Shown: positions 16,581 through 24,985, counted from the stretch's first letter. The stretch is 35,382 nucleotides of DNA from a bacterium (GCA_017512405.1 JAFWGJ010000141.1:1-35382), one strand, 5' to 3'. Notes: a model not told the origin generated them from the sequence alone. Made by a program: numbers and translations.

Positions 16581-16610
16581 TAAAAGGAAGCCTTTCAGGC
16601 TTCTTTTTTT
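16581..16610 (+). terminator. Rho-independent terminator
   Basis: GAAGCCT (16587-16593), loop TTC, AGGCTTC (16597-16603), then a run of T to 16610. The stem is 7 base pairs and can be extended by G-U and A-U pairs. It closes the single-gene unit of the 122-aa protein. Confidence 0.9.
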
Positions 16611-16626
16611 ATGGCAAATTTTATTG

Positions 16627-16632
16627 TAAAAT
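16627..16632 (+). promoter_or_regulatory. Candidate -10 box for a leaderless DUF3326 mRNA
   Basis: TAAAAT ends six bases before the ATG at 16639, the same distance as between TATAAT and the ATG of the sensor kinase at 2501. No ribosome site is visible upstream of 16639. The matching -35 would lie in the T run of the preceding terminator and is poor, so the call is tentative. Confidence 0.35.
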
Positions 16633-16638
16633 CTGTAT

Positions 16639-17637
16639 ATGGAATATTTTAACTATAAAAATTTAGGAGCTTTTATTATTCCTACAGGCATAGGCGCCTC
16701 AATAGGCGGATACGCAGGAGATGCAAGCCTTTATGCCAAAGAATTTTCAAAAATTTGTAAGATAATAGTCAATCCAAATGTTGTTAATGCAGGCATATTT
16801 TCAGGTATAAATGATAATATGCTATACGTTGAAGGATATGCAATAGATGAATTTTTTAAAGGGAATATTGAATTAAAAGAGAGCAAAAAAAATAAAATAG
16901 GTATCGTTTTTGATAAAAGTATACCAATAGAAATTTTAAACATACATATAAATACAATTAATGCGGTAAAAACAATCTATGGTATTAACATTAAAGATTA
17001 TGCCATTACAGAAGAAGATGTCGGAGTTGAATTTTATATTGATAGCAGCGGTATATCAACAGGCAGAGTTAAAAACATAAAAACACTATTAAAAGCTTCT
17101 GAAAGTTTAGTTAAACAAGGTTGTGAAGCGATAGCACTTGTATGCTTGTTTAATGATGATGATTTAAACGAAAATTATTCGAATGGTTTAGGTGTTGACC
17201 CAATTGGAGGTATAGAAGCAATTATTTCACATTACATAACTAAGGAACTTAAAGTACCATGCGCACATGCCCCTGCATTTAAGAACTATGAAATATCAAC
17301 ATCAATAGTAAACCCTAAAGCAGCAGCTGAATACATAACACCTACATATTTGCCTTGTGTACTTCTGGGATTAAATAATGCACCTTTATTAACAAAAAAT
17401 GGAAATTACTCCTTAAAAAATATTGATTTTTTAATTGTACCATACAATGCATTAGGTTCTATACCTGTATTTGAAGCACTAAAAAACGATATTAAGATAT
17501 ATGCAATTAAAGAAAATGTTACTATTCTTAACGTTACAAATGTGTCAATACGCAAGAGTTGTGGTATAAATATAGTAAGAACATACAGTGAAGCTTTGGA
17601 GCTAATAAAAAATGAAAGAAAAATTATCAGTACGTAA
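16639..17637 (+). CDS. DUF3326 family protein
   Basis: This 332-aa protein begins LGAFIIPTGIGASIGGYAGDA, followed by NPNVVNAGIFSGINDNMLYVEGYAID. Both are hallmark segments of DUF3326, a family known mainly from cyanobacteria and plants, without an established function. A second conserved part is GVDPIGGIEAIISHYI and PCAHAPAF (about 195-220), with a further PTYLPCVLLGLNNAP. No membrane helix or signal peptide is apparent. The gene lies 29 bases after a terminator, lacks a visible ribosome site and may be translated from a leaderless mRNA. Its last 26 bases overlap the following pseudopilin gene. The family supports the cyanobacterial affinity of the genome. Confidence 0.85.
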   Translation: MEYFNYKNLGAFIIPTGIGASIGGYAGDASLYAKEFSKICKIIVNPNVVNAGIFSGINDNMLYVEGYAIDEFFKGNIELKESKKNKIGIVFDKSIPIEILNIHINTINAVKTIYGINIKDYAITEEDVGVEFYIDSSGISTGRVKNIKTLLKASESLVKQGCEAIALVCLFNDDDLNENYSNGLGVDPIGGIEAIISHYITKELKVPCAHAPAFKNYEISTSIVNPKAAAEYITPTYLPCVLLGLNNAPLLTKNGNYSLKNIDFLIVPYNALGSIPVFEALKNDIKIYAIKENVTILNVTNVSIRKSCGINIVRTYSEALELIKNERKIIST

Positions 17638-18985
17638 CATTGCAGCAGTATCATTAATAGAAATAATGATGATTTTAACAATAATCGGTGTAGTAACAGC
17701 AGCTAGCATGGGACTTTCCAAGCCTAAGGCTGACTATATGCGAAACATAAAATTATACTCCGCATTAGTAACGCTGGAACGTGCAGGCAGAGCTATCGCA
17801 CAAGAAGGTCATATTGATTATTCTACTGACATTGGCACTTGTATGAACAGAAATTCAAGTAACATATGTTTAGACACGGCTAATTCTTTAAATAACTTAA
17901 CTAATCAACTGCCTAAAGTATCCCATAGAGATGCTTTTTCATCAACATTAGGAGATCCTGGTATTAATAGCGGATATTTTGGGAATCTTCCTGATCAGAG
18001 TAAAAATCAATATAAAACATTACAAGGCGGACTTTGTCAAAGGTTAGCTTCTGTATTAAAAGTAAACTCATCAGGACAAAATTGTGCTGATAGTGTTGCA
18101 GCTTCAAGATTAATAAATGATAGTACAAGTTATCCAACATCATTCTCTACGAGTACAAACAATATAGAGCCGGATTTATATTTACCAAACGGACAGGTTT
18201 TATACATTGGTCGCAATTTATATACAGATTTTAGTTCATCAAGTAATTCGTTACCAACAAAAAAGGTTATTTTTGCAAGTACTGCCGGTGCCGGAGATAA
18301 TTACACAACAGCAAACAATGAAGAACATAGTATTATGCATGATGCAGTTTCAGGTTTTTCAAACAAATTAACTGCAACAAATTTTGTGAACCAAAATATT
18401 GATCCTAAGCATCTTATCAATTTACCACATGAAACCAGAGTTGCTCTAATAAACAGGTATAAAAACCAATTTCCTAACGTTAACAGCCAAACAAATAAAA
18501 TTTTCGTTAATTACATAGAGCAAGTATATAAAACTAACAAGGATTATTTTATAATATATGTAGACTTAGATTGTAAAAAAGCATCAGAAGCGGATAAAAA
18601 ATGCGGTTCTGATACATTAAACGATGACATCTTTGCATTCAGAATGTATAGAGACGGAACAGTTCTGCCTGATTACAAATCGGGATTTCCACAAGATATT
18701 TTAACAGCAAAAATATATATTAGAAATCTTAATGGACAATACACACAAACAAACATAATTACAAGAGGTTTTACGAGATTACCTTACGTTAAAGCTAAAT
18801 GTTATGCAAACCTTGCAGGTAGTTACGCTGCCAGCTCAACCGCAGTTGATCATATGGGTATCTGTACTAACACTACTGTTAATGGCACAATTGTAACAGA
18901 GCAGCCGATATCAGAATGTTATTCAAATACAAGCGAAACACAATGTAAGGTGTTATTAAATAAACCAAGCTTTATAATGAGATAA
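17612..18985 (+). CDS. Type IV pilin-like / pseudopilin protein, large
   Basis: The 457-aa protein has a short basic leader (MKEKLSVRNIAA) and then VSLIEIMMILTIIGVVTA, a class III prepilin-type hydrophobic helix with Glu at +5 (Glu17). The residue before the likely cleavage site is Ala12, not the usual Gly. Beyond residue 35 there is a large, Asn/Ser/Thr-rich, mostly beta-like exported domain with scattered Cys pairs (for example GTCMNRNSSNICLD; DLDCKKASEADKKCG) that could form disulfides. It is much larger than ordinary pilins, so a minor pilin or pseudopilin with an adhesive domain is likely. GGAG lies ten bases before the ATG. The gene overlaps the end of the DUF3326 gene and converges on priA 2 bases away. 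Confidence 0.82.
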   Translation: MKEKLSVRNIAAVSLIEIMMILTIIGVVTAASMGLSKPKADYMRNIKLYSALVTLERAGRAIAQEGHIDYSTDIGTCMNRNSSNICLDTANSLNNLTNQLPKVSHRDAFSSTLGDPGINSGYFGNLPDQSKNQYKTLQGGLCQRLASVLKVNSSGQNCADSVAASRLINDSTSYPTSFSTSTNNIEPDLYLPNGQVLYIGRNLYTDFSSSSNSLPTKKVIFASTAGAGDNYTTANNEEHSIMHDAVSGFSNKLTATNFVNQNIDPKHLINLPHETRVALINRYKNQFPNVNSQTNKIFVNYIEQVYKTNKDYFIIYVDLDCKKASEADKKCGSDTLNDDIFAFRMYRDGTVLPDYKSGFPQDILTAKIYIRNLNGQYTQTNIITRGFTRLPYVKAKCYANLAGSYAASSTAVDHMGICTNTTVNGTIVTEQPISECYSNTSETQCKVLLNKPSFIMR

Positions 18986-18987
18986 TT

Positions 18988-21186
18988 TTACAAAATATCA
19001 ATAGGATCAACATCAACAGTAAGCTTTATGTCTTTTGGTAAAACTATTTGATGCAAAAAACGTGATATAAAATCATGACCTTTTTCACCCATTCTGTTTT
19101 TTACAAGAATTTGAAAACGGTATAAACCATTTAATCTTTCAAAAACACACATTGTAGGCCCTAAGACTTCAAGTTTTTCTGATATTCCAAATTTATCAAC
19201 CATTGTATTCAGGCGCAGTGCAATTTCCTGGGCGGCTTTTTCGGCTCTGAAATTATTTTCACAACTCAGTACAAAACGAATGATTTTCGAAAATGGCGGA
19301 TATTCAAATTCTTCTCTTGCTACAATTTCCGTATCATAAAATTGTCTGTAATTTTGTTCTCTTGCGGTTTGAAGTGCATAAAAATCAGGGTTATAGGTTT
19401 GGAAAAGAACTTTTCCTGTAAATTCTCCTCTGCCTACGCGTCCCGCAACTTGTGTAAGAAGTTGAAAGCCTCTTTCAGAAGCTCTAAAATCCGGAATGTT
19501 AAAACTAGCATCGGCACTTATAACACCGACAAGTGTAACATTTGGATTATCAAGTCCTTTTGCAATCATTTGTGTTCCAACTAAGATATCAATTTCACCC
19601 TTTTGAAAGCTATTCAAAATTTTAACGTGTTCATTTTTACGTTTTAGAGAGTCGCTGTCAATTCTGACAATATTAGCATCTTTAAATAATTCTTTTAAAA
19701 ACATTTCAATTTTTTGAGTACCGGTACCTGAATTATGTAAAGCATCATAACCGCATTCTGGACACTCATCAGGGAACGACATTGTTTGATTACAATAATG
19801 ACATCTTAGTCTGTTGTCTGCGGAATGCCAAATCATAGGAATTGCACAATTCGGACATTCAATAACATGCCCGCATGCCTGACATTGCGTATAAGTTGAA
19901 AACCCTCTGCGATTTATTAAAATGATTACTTGTTGTCCTTTTTCAAGTGTTTCTTTTATTTCTGTTTGCAATGGTTTTGATATAACACCTCTATATGCTG
20001 CCTGCATGTGTGTTTGCATGTTTATAACGTGAGTTTTTGCAAGTGGAGCATTATTGTACCTGTGTTTTAATTCGTAGAGTGAATTATTACCCAAGGCGTG
20101 ATAATAGGATGTAATATCAGGGGTTGCTGAGCCTAAAACTAATTTTGCATTGTGAAATTCGGCTAATTTTTCTGCAACAAGTCTTGCATCGTAACGAGGG
20201 GCTGGCGACGTCTGTTTATAAGCACTTTCGTGTTCTTCATCAATAATAATTAGTCCAATATTTTTTAGCGGTGCAAAAACCGCAGACCTTGCACCTGCAA
20301 GAATTTTTATTTCATCACGATACAATTTTTGCCAAACATCGTATCTTTCGCCCTCCGAAATTGAACTGTGCCAAATAGCTATATCGTCAATTCCGAATTT
20401 TCTTGCAAGACGTTTTGTAAGCTGAGAAGCTAGTGCAATTTCAGGAGCTAAGAATAAAACATTTTTGCCTGAGTCAAGAGTATCTTTTATAAGTTTGAAA
20501 TAAACTTCCGTTTTACCTGATGCAGTTACACCATGAATTAGAATTGGACTTTTCTGAGATGTTTTTGATATTTTTTTATAAACATTTTCTTGTTCTTCAT
20601 TTAGTTTATAAAGTTCTTCTTTTTTTACGTCAGAAAATATTTCAAGCGGATTTCTGTACAGTTCATCTTCTATTATTCTTAGGCATCCTAACTCTGCAAG
20701 TTTTTTTATTGTTGATCTTGTTGTTTTTGCTAATTTTTCAAATTCTGATAATTTTACTTTTTTAAATTTTTCCAGTAAATCCAAAACTTGTAATTGTCTT
20801 TTTGTAGCACCATCTTTTTTAACAAATTCAACTAACGCTTCTGTTTTAGCATTTTTATCTATTAATTTTAATGGAACCGCCATATTTAGTACCGTAATAA
20901 AGTCGCAGCAATAATAATTGGCAACCCACTCTAAAAGTTTTAAATATTCAAGAGAAAACAACGGCTTTTCATCAAGTATTTTACCTATTTTTTTTGCCTT
21001 AATTTCAGGAGGCAGATAATCAGAAAAACCAACTACAAAAGCATTAATAAATCCCTGACGACCAAAAGGTACCATTACAGCTTGACCAATTTGAATTTTA
21101 TCCTTAATATCGTCAGGAATTATATAACTAAATGTTTTAACACCCAAGCCCTTGATATTTACAAGAACTAAGGCATATTTAGACAC
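18988..21186 (-). CDS. priA: Primosomal protein N' (PriA replication-restart helicase)
   Basis: A 732-aa superfamily 2 helicase. The N-terminal DNA-binding part (about 1-110) is followed by a winged-helix region, then Walker A GVTASGKT (219-226), the Walker B box DEEH (316-319), LVLGSATPD and the paired-Cys zinc module (CQACGHVIECPNCA ... CHYCNQTMSFPDECPECG). Helicase motifs LVGTQMIAKGLD and QVAGRVGRG follow. PriA reloads the replisome at stalled forks. The start is GTG at 21186, sharing one base with the stop of the PC4-like gene (TAGTG), so the two are translationally coupled. The sequence is full length with all core motifs present. Confidence 0.96.
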   Translation of the reverse strand: MSKYALVLVNIKGLGVKTFSYIIPDDIKDKIQIGQAVMVPFGRQGFINAFVVGFSDYLPPEIKAKKIGKILDEKPLFSLEYLKLLEWVANYYCCDFITVLNMAVPLKLIDKNAKTEALVEFVKKDGATKRQLQVLDLLEKFKKVKLSEFEKLAKTTRSTIKKLAELGCLRIIEDELYRNPLEIFSDVKKEELYKLNEEQENVYKKISKTSQKSPILIHGVTASGKTEVYFKLIKDTLDSGKNVLFLAPEIALASQLTKRLARKFGIDDIAIWHSSISEGERYDVWQKLYRDEIKILAGARSAVFAPLKNIGLIIIDEEHESAYKQTSPAPRYDARLVAEKLAEFHNAKLVLGSATPDITSYYHALGNNSLYELKHRYNNAPLAKTHVINMQTHMQAAYRGVISKPLQTEIKETLEKGQQVIILINRRGFSTYTQCQACGHVIECPNCAIPMIWHSADNRLRCHYCNQTMSFPDECPECGYDALHNSGTGTQKIEMFLKELFKDANIVRIDSDSLKRKNEHVKILNSFQKGEIDILVGTQMIAKGLDNPNVTLVGVISADASFNIPDFRASERGFQLLTQVAGRVGRGEFTGKVLFQTYNPDFYALQTAREQNYRQFYDTEIVAREEFEYPPFSKIIRFVLSCENNFRAEKAAQEIALRLNTMVDKFGISEKLEVLGPTMCVFERLNGLYRFQILVKNRMGEKGHDFISRFLHQIVLPKDIKLTVDVDPIDIL

Positions 21187-21428
21187 TATTCTTCTGCCTC
21201 AGCAGTAAATTCTTTTATAGCTTCGTCGATAGCATCACGCAAAATTTCAAGATTTTCAGGTGAACAAGTTACGCCCTTTTTAGTAGGCAACCAAGTTTGC
21301 CCGTCATCTGTTGTATAGTGTATACGCAAATCTAAATATGATTTACCTTTGTACTCGTTAATTGAAATCTGCATTTGCTCAGTTGCACTTCTTGGAACAG
21401 TTGCGATTAATTTTGGTTCTTGTGCCAT
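21186..21428 (-). CDS. PC4/Sub1-like ssDNA-binding protein (YdbC type)
   Basis: The 80-aa protein resembles the transcriptional coactivator p15/PC4 domain: RSATEQMQISINEYKGKSYLDLR (strands), IHYTTDDGQTWLPTKKGVTC and SPENLEILRDAIDEAI (C-terminal helix). Bacterial PC4-like proteins bind single-stranded DNA as dimers. It has a strong AAGGAG ribosome site and its own promoter upstream (minus strand, 21482-21456). Its stop codon overlaps the GTG start of priA, so an ssDNA binder and the restart helicase are made together; a shared role at stalled forks is a reasonable inference. No zinc finger or extra domain is present. Confidence 0.8.
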   Translation of the reverse strand: MAQEPKLIATVPRSATEQMQISINEYKGKSYLDLRIHYTTDDGQTWLPTKKGVTCSPENLEILRDAIDEAIKEFTAEAEE

Positions 21429-21455
21429 TTTTATTTCTCCTTATTATCTAAAAAA

Positions 21456-21482
21456 ATTATAACACGGAATTTATATAGTCAA
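21456..21482 (-). promoter_or_regulatory. Internal promoter for the PC4-like gene and priA
   Basis: On the minus strand: -35 TTGACT (21482-21477), a 15-base spacer and an extended -10 TGT-TATAAT (TATAAT at 21461-21456). The short spacer is offset by the TG motif. The -10 covers the stop codon of the upstream peptidase gene. Transcription would start near 21449, about 21 bases before the PC4-like ATG. Confidence 0.5.
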
Positions 21483-22080
21483 ATATTTTATGAACAGGTT
21501 TTACTAATCTTTTTACATCAATATTTTCATCCAGTTCAAGTGTAATAGTCGGAATATTTCTCTCGACTCCGCAATAAGTTCCGAAACTTCCCGGTGTAGG
21601 ATAACCAATATCTTCTTGGACAGGATAGTTTATTATTTCTGAAATTTTTTCCGCATATTTAATAGCATCGCCATCAAAATTAACCGTGCAAAAAGGAGCA
21701 TGAAGAGAAAGAATTAATTTTGGATTATATTCTTCAATGATTTTCACCATAAATTTTGTTTCAATTTCGCTATTTGGGGCTTCTCCACCGTAAAAAGTTG
21801 TATCAACAACAAGTTCCCAGTTATTTGTCGGAAAATTTCTGTTTAAATCAACACCATTGGAGTTTTGTCTTTGATTTAATTTCATTCCGTCAGGATTTAA
21901 GCAGGGTATAAACAACATTTCTGAGTTTTGATTATTTTTTAAATATTCCTTAATTAAAAAATCACCCTGCGGTTCATCACCATGAAAAACTCCAATCACA
22001 AGAATCGGTTTGTGATTATCATTTCCTAAAAGTTCAATTTTATTACCCAATTTTGACAGAGTTTCTTTTAAAATTTTCAT
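21457..22080 (-). CDS. M14-family zinc carboxypeptidase (MpaA-like murein peptide amidase)
   Basis: The 207-aa protein carries M14 peptidase features: HGDE with zinc ligands His34 and Glu37, NPDG, NGVDLNRNFP with the substrate-binding Asn80-Arg81, LSLHAP with the third zinc ligand His127, and TLELDE with the probable catalytic Glu182. Its length and motif spelling are like the MpaA group, which splits the gamma-D-Glu-diaminopimelate bond of murein tripeptides during peptidoglycan recycling in the cytoplasm; there is no signal peptide here. The ATG overlaps the ftsY stop by 4 bases (ATGA), so it is third in the nusB-ftsY operon. The exact substrate is inference from family resemblance. Confidence 0.82.
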   Translation of the reverse strand: MKILKETLSKLGNKIELLGNDNHKPILVIGVFHGDEPQGDFLIKEYLKNNQNSEMLFIPCLNPDGMKLNQRQNSNGVDLNRNFPTNNWELVVDTTFYGGEAPNSEIETKFMVKIIEEYNPKLILSLHAPFCTVNFDGDAIKYAEKISEIINYPVQEDIGYPTPGSFGTYCGVERNIPTITLELDENIDVKRLVKPVHKIFDYINSVL

Positions 22081-22988
22081 GAGAACAACGCATTAATAAA
22101 ATCTTCAGGAATAAACTCTTTTAAGTCTTCCATTTTTTCCCCGACACCGATTAATTTTACAGGAAGTTTAAATTCTTTTGCAATAGCAAGTACAATAGCA
22201 CCCTTGGCAGAACCATCCAATTTGGTAATAGCTACTGAGGTAAGGTTTACGGCTTCAGTAAATACTTTTGCCTGTTGTAAACCATTTTGTCCCGTATTTG
22301 CATCAAGAACTAAAATACACTCTCTTAAAGCCTCAGGAGCTTTTTTGTCGATGACAGTCTTAATTTTAGATAATTCTTCCATCAAGTTAAACTTATTTTG
22401 CAATCTTCCTGCGGTATCTACAAGAAGAATGTCATAATTTTCATTCTGCGCTTTTTCTATTGCTTCATAAACAACAGCAGCTGGGTCACCTTTGTCTTTT
22501 CTAACAATATCAGCTCCTGCACGTTTGGACCAAATATCAAGCTGTTCCTCCGCAGCGGCTCTGAATGTGTCCGCAGCCGCAACAAGAACTTTTTTACCTG
22601 ATTGTTTAAACTGATATGCAAGCTTACCAATTAAAGTTGTCTTACCAACACCGTTTACACCGGTTACGAAATAAATATTTAAACCGTCAGATATTTTTAA
22701 TTTTGTATCGCCTGCCATTTTAAGAGTTTCTATAAATGAATTTTTTAAATATGATTTAACTTCTGACGGTTTAATTTTTGATTGATTTCTTAAATTATCA
22801 ACCAATTCGGATGCATAATTTACTCCTAAATCCGCAGAAATAAGCAAATCTTCCATATCTTCAAGAACAAAATCCGAAAATTCTTCTTCCTGTTCAACAG
22901 AACCAACAACATTTCCAACAAGAGATTGCGCCGTTTTAGAAACTGCATTTTTTAAATTTTCAAAAGTATTTGAGAAAAAATTAAACAT
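22077..22988 (-). CDS. ftsY: Signal recognition particle receptor FtsY
   Basis: The 303-aa protein consists of the NG module only. The N helical domain is at about 1-95, then the G domain has GVNGVGKT (110-117), DTFRAAAEEQL (140-150), DTAGRLQ (191-197) and TKLDGSAKG (255-263), ending GVGEKMEDLKEFIPEDFINALF. The acidic A domain of E. coli FtsY is missing, as in many bacteria, with a short amphipathic N terminus instead that could touch the membrane. FtsY is the GTPase receptor that docks SRP-bound ribosomes on the membrane. The gene shares one base with the nusB stop (TAATG) and 4 bases with the following peptidase gene. Confidence 0.96.
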   Translation of the reverse strand: MFNFFSNTFENLKNAVSKTAQSLVGNVVGSVEQEEEFSDFVLEDMEDLLISADLGVNYASELVDNLRNQSKIKPSEVKSYLKNSFIETLKMAGDTKLKISDGLNIYFVTGVNGVGKTTLIGKLAYQFKQSGKKVLVAAADTFRAAAEEQLDIWSKRAGADIVRKDKGDPAAVVYEAIEKAQNENYDILLVDTAGRLQNKFNLMEELSKIKTVIDKKAPEALRECILVLDANTGQNGLQQAKVFTEAVNLTSVAITKLDGSAKGAIVLAIAKEFKLPVKLIGVGEKMEDLKEFIPEDFINALFS

Positions 22989-23647
22989 TATTTAATTCCG
23001 TTTTCCTGAATAACTTTTGCAAGAACACCGTTGATAAATGAAGAACTATCCTCAGTTGAATATTTTTTAGCTAATTCAACCGCTTCGTCAACGACAACTT
23101 TATGCGGTACTTCTTCAACATACATCAATTCTGTAATTGCAATTCTCATTATATCTTTGTCAACTTTTACAAGTCTGTCAAAATCCCAGCCTATAGCATA
23201 TTCTTTGATTTGTTTATCAACTTCATCATGATGTTTTTTGAATTCGTTTGCAATTTTCATTGTATATGCTTGAACTTCTGTTGTGTTTTCAAGCGTTGTA
23301 AATTCCGCAATTTCGAGAGCCATGAGTGCTTTTTCTGAAATTTCTAACAATTCGTCAATTTTTTGTTTTAAATCTGAAGTCATAGGCAGAGGTACAGGTA
23401 CATTCGAAACGCCAATAGGTCTTGCAAGATTTGTTTCATGGTCATTTTCATATTCATCAAGATATTGCTTCATATCAATTAAGGGTCCGATTGTTAATTT
23501 CAAATCATTTGAAGCGTTGTTGGTCAAAATACGAACTGATTTTAATAAAATTTCATTAAAATCCTCTGTTGAATATTTAGAAATAACTTTATCAAATTGA
23601 GAAAATAATATAAGTGCCAATTCTCTTGCTGCTCTGCGTGCCTGCAT
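22988..23647 (-). CDS. nusB: Transcription antitermination factor NusB
   Basis: The 219-aa protein begins QARRAARELALILFSQFDK, a NusB-type opening (RxxARE), and ends with the conserved VDKDIMRIAITELMY and KVVVDEAVELAKKYSTEDSSSFINGVL. It is longer than E. coli NusB (139 aa) because of a middle segment (about residues 45-130); a long middle is also seen in cyanobacterial NusB. NusB with NusE binds boxA RNA for rRNA antitermination. An AGAGG ribosome site precedes the ATG. It is the first gene of the nusB-ftsY-peptidase operon; its promoter is not clear by eye. Confidence 0.92.
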   Translation of the reverse strand: MQARRAARELALILFSQFDKVISKYSTEDFNEILLKSVRILTNNASNDLKLTIGPLIDMKQYLDEYENDHETNLARPIGVSNVPVPLPMTSDLKQKIDELLEISEKALMALEIAEFTTLENTTEVQAYTMKIANEFKKHHDEVDKQIKEYAIGWDFDRLVKVDKDIMRIAITELMYVEEVPHKVVVDEAVELAKKYSTEDSSSFINGVLAKVIQENGIK

Positions 23648-23682
23648 TATTTTTACCTCTTAAAATTCTTTACTATAAAATG

Positions 23683-23711
23683 TTACCACAAAATTATTTT
23701 CATGGTATATT
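23683..23711 (+). promoter_or_regulatory. Promoter with extended -10 and internal palindrome for deoB
   Basis: TTACCA (23683-23688), a 17-base spacer and TATATT (23706-23711) preceded by TGG (extended -10). The spacer holds nested inverted repeats: TACCA (23684-23688) with TGGTA (23703-23707), and AAAAT (23690-23694) with ATTTT (23696-23700). Transcription would start near 23718; the ribosome site is AAAGG upstream of 23751. Confidence 0.55.
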
Positions 23712-23750
23712 TCAAATAGGAGTTTTATTTTAAAAAGAAAGGCAGATAAA

Positions 23751-24926
23751 ATGAAAAGAGCTATTGTTGTAGTTATTGACTCAATGGGTATCGGTGCAAT
23801 GCCGGATTGCAGAGATTTTAACGACATTCCGGAGTGTAATACCTTAAAGAATGTTTGTAAATTCAATAACGGATTAAATGCACCAAACTTATCAAAATTA
23901 GGCTTAGGTAACATTCAAGAATTCCAAGGAATAGCACCGGAAGCAAACCCAATAGGTCAATATGGTACGATGAAAGAAAAATCAAACGGTAAAGATACAA
24001 CAACAGGACACTGGGAAATGGCTGGTATTGTTTTAAAAGAAGCATTTAAAACATTTACGCAAACAGGTTTTCCGCAATATATAATTGATGAATTTGTAAA
24101 AAGAACTAACTGCGGTGGCGTATTAGCAAACTGTGCAGCAAGCGGGACAAAAGTTATTGTAGACTACAATGACGAACATCAAAAAACAAAATATCCGATT
24201 GTATACACAAGTGCTGATAGTGTATTCCAAATTGCAGTAGATACAGATTTAATACCATTAACACAATTATACGAATGGTGCCAAATTGCAAGAAAAATGT
24301 TTGATGACATAGGTGTTACAGTTTCACGTGTAATTGCAAGACCATACCACGTAGTTGACGGAGTTCCTACACGTATCGGTAAAGACAGACGTGATTACGT
24401 TCTTGCACCTGACCAAGATACAATTTTAACAGATGTTGCAAACAACAACGGTACAGTAATAGCTATTGGTAAAATTGAAGATATCTTCTGCAAACAAGGT
24501 GTTACTCACGCAATTCACACAGGTTCAAATACAGAAGGTCTTGAATTAACATTGAAAGCTATTAACGGCACTCTTGATTTAAAATCAATTGAATACAAAT
24601 CTGTTCCAAATGCGGATAAATCATTTATATTTACAAACCTTGTAGATACAGATATGTTATACGGTCACAGAAATGACGCAAAAGGATACGGTAAAGCAAT
24701 TGAAGAAATTGACACATACATTCCAAAATTCATCGAAGCTATGGGTGATGAAGATTATTTGGTAATAACAGCTGACCACGGCTGCGACCCAACTGTACCT
24801 GGAACTGACCATACAAGAGAATATGTTCCAATTCTTATTTACAGCAAACAATTACAACCTAAGGATTTGGGTATGTTGGAAGGATTCGACTCTGTGGCTA
24901 AGTTTATAAAACAATGGATTTTTTAA
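23751..24926 (+). CDS. deoB: Phosphopentomutase
   Basis: A 391-aa alkaline-phosphatase-superfamily enzyme of normal DeoB length. Metal-binding Asp10 lies in VVIDSMGIGAMPD. KDTTTGHWEM (81-90) includes Thr85, the position of the activating phosphothreonine in characterised bacterial DeoB. ITADHGCDPTVPGTDHTREYVP near the C terminus carries further metal ligands. The enzyme interconverts ribose-1-phosphate (or deoxyribose-1-phosphate) and the 5-phosphate, linking nucleoside breakdown to the pentose phosphate pathway. No nucleoside phosphorylase or deoxyribose-phosphate aldolase gene is adjacent, unlike typical deo operons. Its own promoter lies upstream; the ferredoxin gene 60 bases downstream seems to have a separate promoter. 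Confidence 0.95.
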   Translation: MKRAIVVVIDSMGIGAMPDCRDFNDIPECNTLKNVCKFNNGLNAPNLSKLGLGNIQEFQGIAPEANPIGQYGTMKEKSNGKDTTTGHWEMAGIVLKEAFKTFTQTGFPQYIIDEFVKRTNCGGVLANCAASGTKVIVDYNDEHQKTKYPIVYTSADSVFQIAVDTDLIPLTQLYEWCQIARKMFDDIGVTVSRVIARPYHVVDGVPTRIGKDRRDYVLAPDQDTILTDVANNNGTVIAIGKIEDIFCKQGVTHAIHTGSNTEGLELTLKAINGTLDLKSIEYKSVPNADKSFIFTNLVDTDMLYGHRNDAKGYGKAIEEIDTYIPKFIEAMGDEDYLVITADHGCDPTVPGTDHTREYVPILIYSKQLQPKDLGMLEGFDSVAKFIKQWIF

Positions 24927-24936
24927 ATTTTTGTCA

Positions 24937-24963
24937 TATAATAAACTTGTAAGTTAATTACAA
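24937..24963 (+). promoter_or_regulatory. Ferredoxin promoter -10 and adjacent operator-like palindrome
   Basis: A consensus -10 TATAAT is at 24937-24942 (its -35 is weak, near 24914). Directly after it, TTGTAAGTTAATTACAA (24947-24963) is a near-perfect palindrome with arms TTGTAA/TTACAA, centred a few bases after the expected transcription start. This is a typical place for a repressor site. Confidence 0.45.
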
Positions 24964-24985
24964 AATCAGTAAAAAGGAGAAAACA

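Noticed and set aside
23283-23600. 105-codon open frame on the plus strand opposite nusB
   Set aside because: Antisense shadow of a clearly real nusB; no family features and no ribosome site.
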